Below, one piece after another: positions 6,078 through 7,499 of a stretch of 7,499 nucleotides of DNA. Where the stretch lies: positions 1 to 7,499 of the forward strand of contig CALZJV010000571.1 of the NCBI GenBank assembly GCA_945787595.1, in the 5' to 3' direction. A model generated the notes under the pieces. That model ran no database searches. It had not been told where the DNA came from and saw only the letters and a list, made by a program, of their open reading frames with translations. Numbering within the stretch: position 1 is the first letter of the stretch; the number at the start of each line of letters is the position of its first letter. The DNA is from an uncultured Desulfobacterales bacterium (GTDB lineage Bacteria; Desulfobacterota; Desulfobacteria; Desulfobacterales; JAFDCJ01). The translations under genes were made by a program, and so were the position numbers.

Positions 6078-6113
6078 AATTCATCTACATATTTTACAGC
6101 ATAAGCCTACCAA

Positions 6114-6119
6114 AGGTGA
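6114..6119 (+). promoter_or_regulatory. Ribosome binding site of gatA
   Basis: AGGTGA lies 6 bases before ATG 6126. It is the strongest Shine-Dalgarno sequence in the window and fixes the gatA start. Confidence 0.75.
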
Positions 6120-6125
6120 TACCAA

Positions 6126-7499
6126 ATGCAGCTCCATCAACTAACTATCAACGAAGCCCATCAGCTTTTAAAAAATAAAAAAATCTCCTCACGAGAGTTA
6201 ACCCGGGCGATTCTAGACAGAATCGATGCGGTTGAGAGTAAAATAGACGCGTATATAAACCTTTCAGAAGATCTTGCGATGCAGCAGGCCGGGCTGGCGG
6301 ATGAGGCGATTTCCAAGGGTAAATGTTTGCCGCTTACCGGGATTCCACTTGGCATTAAAGATCTCATCTGCACCCAAGCCTTTGCGACAACCTGTGGGTC
6401 ACGAATCCTTGAAAATTTTGTGCCCCCTTATGATGCAACGGTTATCCGGAAGCTAATGGACGCCGGCGCGGTGATTGTCGGCAAACTCAACATGGATGAA
6501 TTCGCCATGGGGTCGTCCACGGAAAACTCGGGAATCAAAATTACCCGCAATCCATGGGACGCAACCCGAATTCCCGGCGGTTCCAGCGGAGGATCCGCAG
6601 CGGCAGTCGCTGCAGATATGTGTTTGGGAGCCTTGGGATCGGATACCGGGGGTTCCATCCGGCAGCCGGCTTCCCATTGCAGTGTTGTGGGCTTGAAGCC
6701 CACATACGGGCGGGTCTCCCGTTTTGGTCTGGTGGCCTTTGCATCCTCATTGGATCAGATCGGGCCGCTGGCAAAAAACGTAACCGATGGTGCCTTTTTA
6801 ATGAATGCCATTTGCGGTTATGACCATTCCGATTCCACCTCGGTGCCCAGGGATGTGCCGGATTTTACAACAGCCCTTGACGGCGATCTGAGAGGGATTA
6901 CCGTCGGCATTCCTGAGGAATACAGTGCCACCGAGGGATTGGACCCTGATGTCCTGTCAGCGGTAAGCCATGCCGTCGGGGTCCTTGAAGAGCTGGGCGC
7001 CAAGCGGGTCAAGATTTCTTTACCCCATACCCAATATGCAGTGGCCGTTTATTATATCATCGCGCCTTCGGAAGCCAGCTCAAATCTGGCTAGATATGAC
7101 GGCGTTAAATACGGCTTTCGCAACAGAGACAACACAGACCTGATGAACATGTACCGCAGCACGCGATCGCAGGGTTTTGGTCCGGAGGTTCAAAGGCGTG
7201 TCATCATCGGCACATACTGTCTTTCAACAGGGTATTATGATGCTTATTACGGCAAGGCATCCCAGGTTCGCACCCTTATCACCGAGGATTTCAATAAAGC
7301 CTTTAAAAGCTGTGATGTCATCGCCTGTCCAGTGGCACCCACGGCGGCTTTCAAAATAGGAGAAAAATCCGACGACCCCCTGACCATGTATTTGTCTGAC
7401 ATCTTCACCCTTTCCGCCAACCTGGCCGGCATACCCGGAATGTCGGTGCCCTGCGGATTTTCATCAGAGGGCCTTCCCATCGGGCTGCAGATCCTGGGA
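6126..7499 (+). CDS. gatA: Aspartyl/glutamyl-tRNA amidotransferase subunit A (GatA), 3' partial
   Basis: The frame is open for 458 codons and runs off the window end; GatA is usually about 485 aa, so some 25-30 residues are missing. It belongs to the amidase-signature family. The Ser-cisSer-Lys triad is present: Lys78 in GIPLGIKD, Ser153 in [11 protein letters not shown], and the nucleophile Ser177 in [26 protein letters not shown] and [11 protein letters not shown] are GatA-type motifs that separate it from general amidases. GatA hydrolyses glutamine and passes the ammonia to GatB, which amidates Glu-tRNA(Gln) or Asp-tRNA(Asn). The start is supported by AGGTGA six bases upstream and by the normal N-terminus ([21 protein letters not shown]). 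No frameshift or internal stop is seen. With gatC it forms a split pair; gatB is not in the window and may follow downstream. Confidence 0.96.
   Translation, partial: MQLHQLTINEAHQLLKNKKISSRELTRAILDRIDAVESKIDAYINLSEDLAMQQAGLADEAISKGKCLPLTGIPLGIKDLICTQAFATTCGSRILENFVPPYDATVIRKLMDAGAVIVGKLNMDEFAMGSSTENSGIKITRNPWDATRIPGGSSGGSAAAVAADMCLGALGSDTGGSIRQPASHCSVVGLKPTYGRVSRFGLVAFASSLDQIGPLAKNVTDGAFLMNAICGYDHSDSTSVPRDVPDFTTALDGDLRGITVGIPEEYSATEGLDPDVLSAVSHAVGVLEELGAKRVKISLPHTQYAVAVYYIIAPSEASSNLARYDGVKYGFRNRDNTDLMNMYRSTRSQGFGPEVQRRVIIGTYCLSTGYYDAYYGKASQVRTLITEDFNKAFKSCDVIACPVAPTAAFKIGEKSDDPLTMYLSDIFTLSANLAGIPGMSVPCGFSSEGLPIGLQILG

Noticed and set aside
5188..6125. Equal 325-base gaps on both sides of gatC
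   Set aside because: The contents of the two gaps differ and the figure depends on start-codon choice; this looks like coincidence.

Overview
The window most resembles an anaerobic, mesophilic Desulfobacterota (deltaproteobacterial, Desulfobacterales-like) chromosome. This rests on the EtfAB:menaquinone-type membrane iron-sulfur oxidoreductase, the bacterial GatCA amidotransferase genes beside a SPOR protein, a REP-type tyrosine transposase, and gaps filled with short-period repeats of a kind I recall from that group. This is inference from family recognition; no database was searched.

Layout, left to right. (1) 1-811: a REP-associated tyrosine transposase (RAYT), cut by the window start, with a C-terminal DnaA-domain-IV-like helix-turn-helix. 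(2) 863-2866: a five-helix membrane protein fused to two 4Fe-4S binding sites and two CCG (HdrB/D-like) domains, best read as an EtfAB:menaquinone oxidoreductase (EMO). (3) 2867-3247: a non-coding gap with a terminator-like inverted repeat and two opposed octamer arrays. (4) 3248-4138: a cytosolic alpha/beta hydrolase. (5) 4139-4503: a gap with a 12-bp palindrome and a doubtful 58-codon ORF on the minus strand. (6) 4504-5187: a membrane-anchored SPOR-domain protein. (7) 5188-5512: a gap with heptad repeats and a 25-bp imperfect inverted repeat. (8) 5513-5800: gatC. (9) 5801-6125: a gap with further heptads and GC-rich hairpins. (10) 6126 to the end: gatA, cut by the window end.

All convincing genes lie on the plus strand. 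GatC and GatA are two subunits of the tRNA-dependent amidotransferase that makes Gln-tRNA and/or Asn-tRNA, with GatB not visible here. The EMO-like protein would carry beta-oxidation electrons from EtfAB to menaquinone, although no etfAB genes are in view. The SPOR protein is probably a cell-envelope or division factor. The hydrolase has no clear partner.

The most unusual aspect is not a gene. Nearly every intergenic gap holds short tandem units of 7 or 8 bases (GTTGATTG, GGTTCAG, TGTCAGG, CACAAAGR, GGAATTC), several of them in opposed orientation so that they could fold into hairpins. I see no CRISPR array, tRNA, rRNA or complete insertion sequence, and no clearly new defence or metabolic system.
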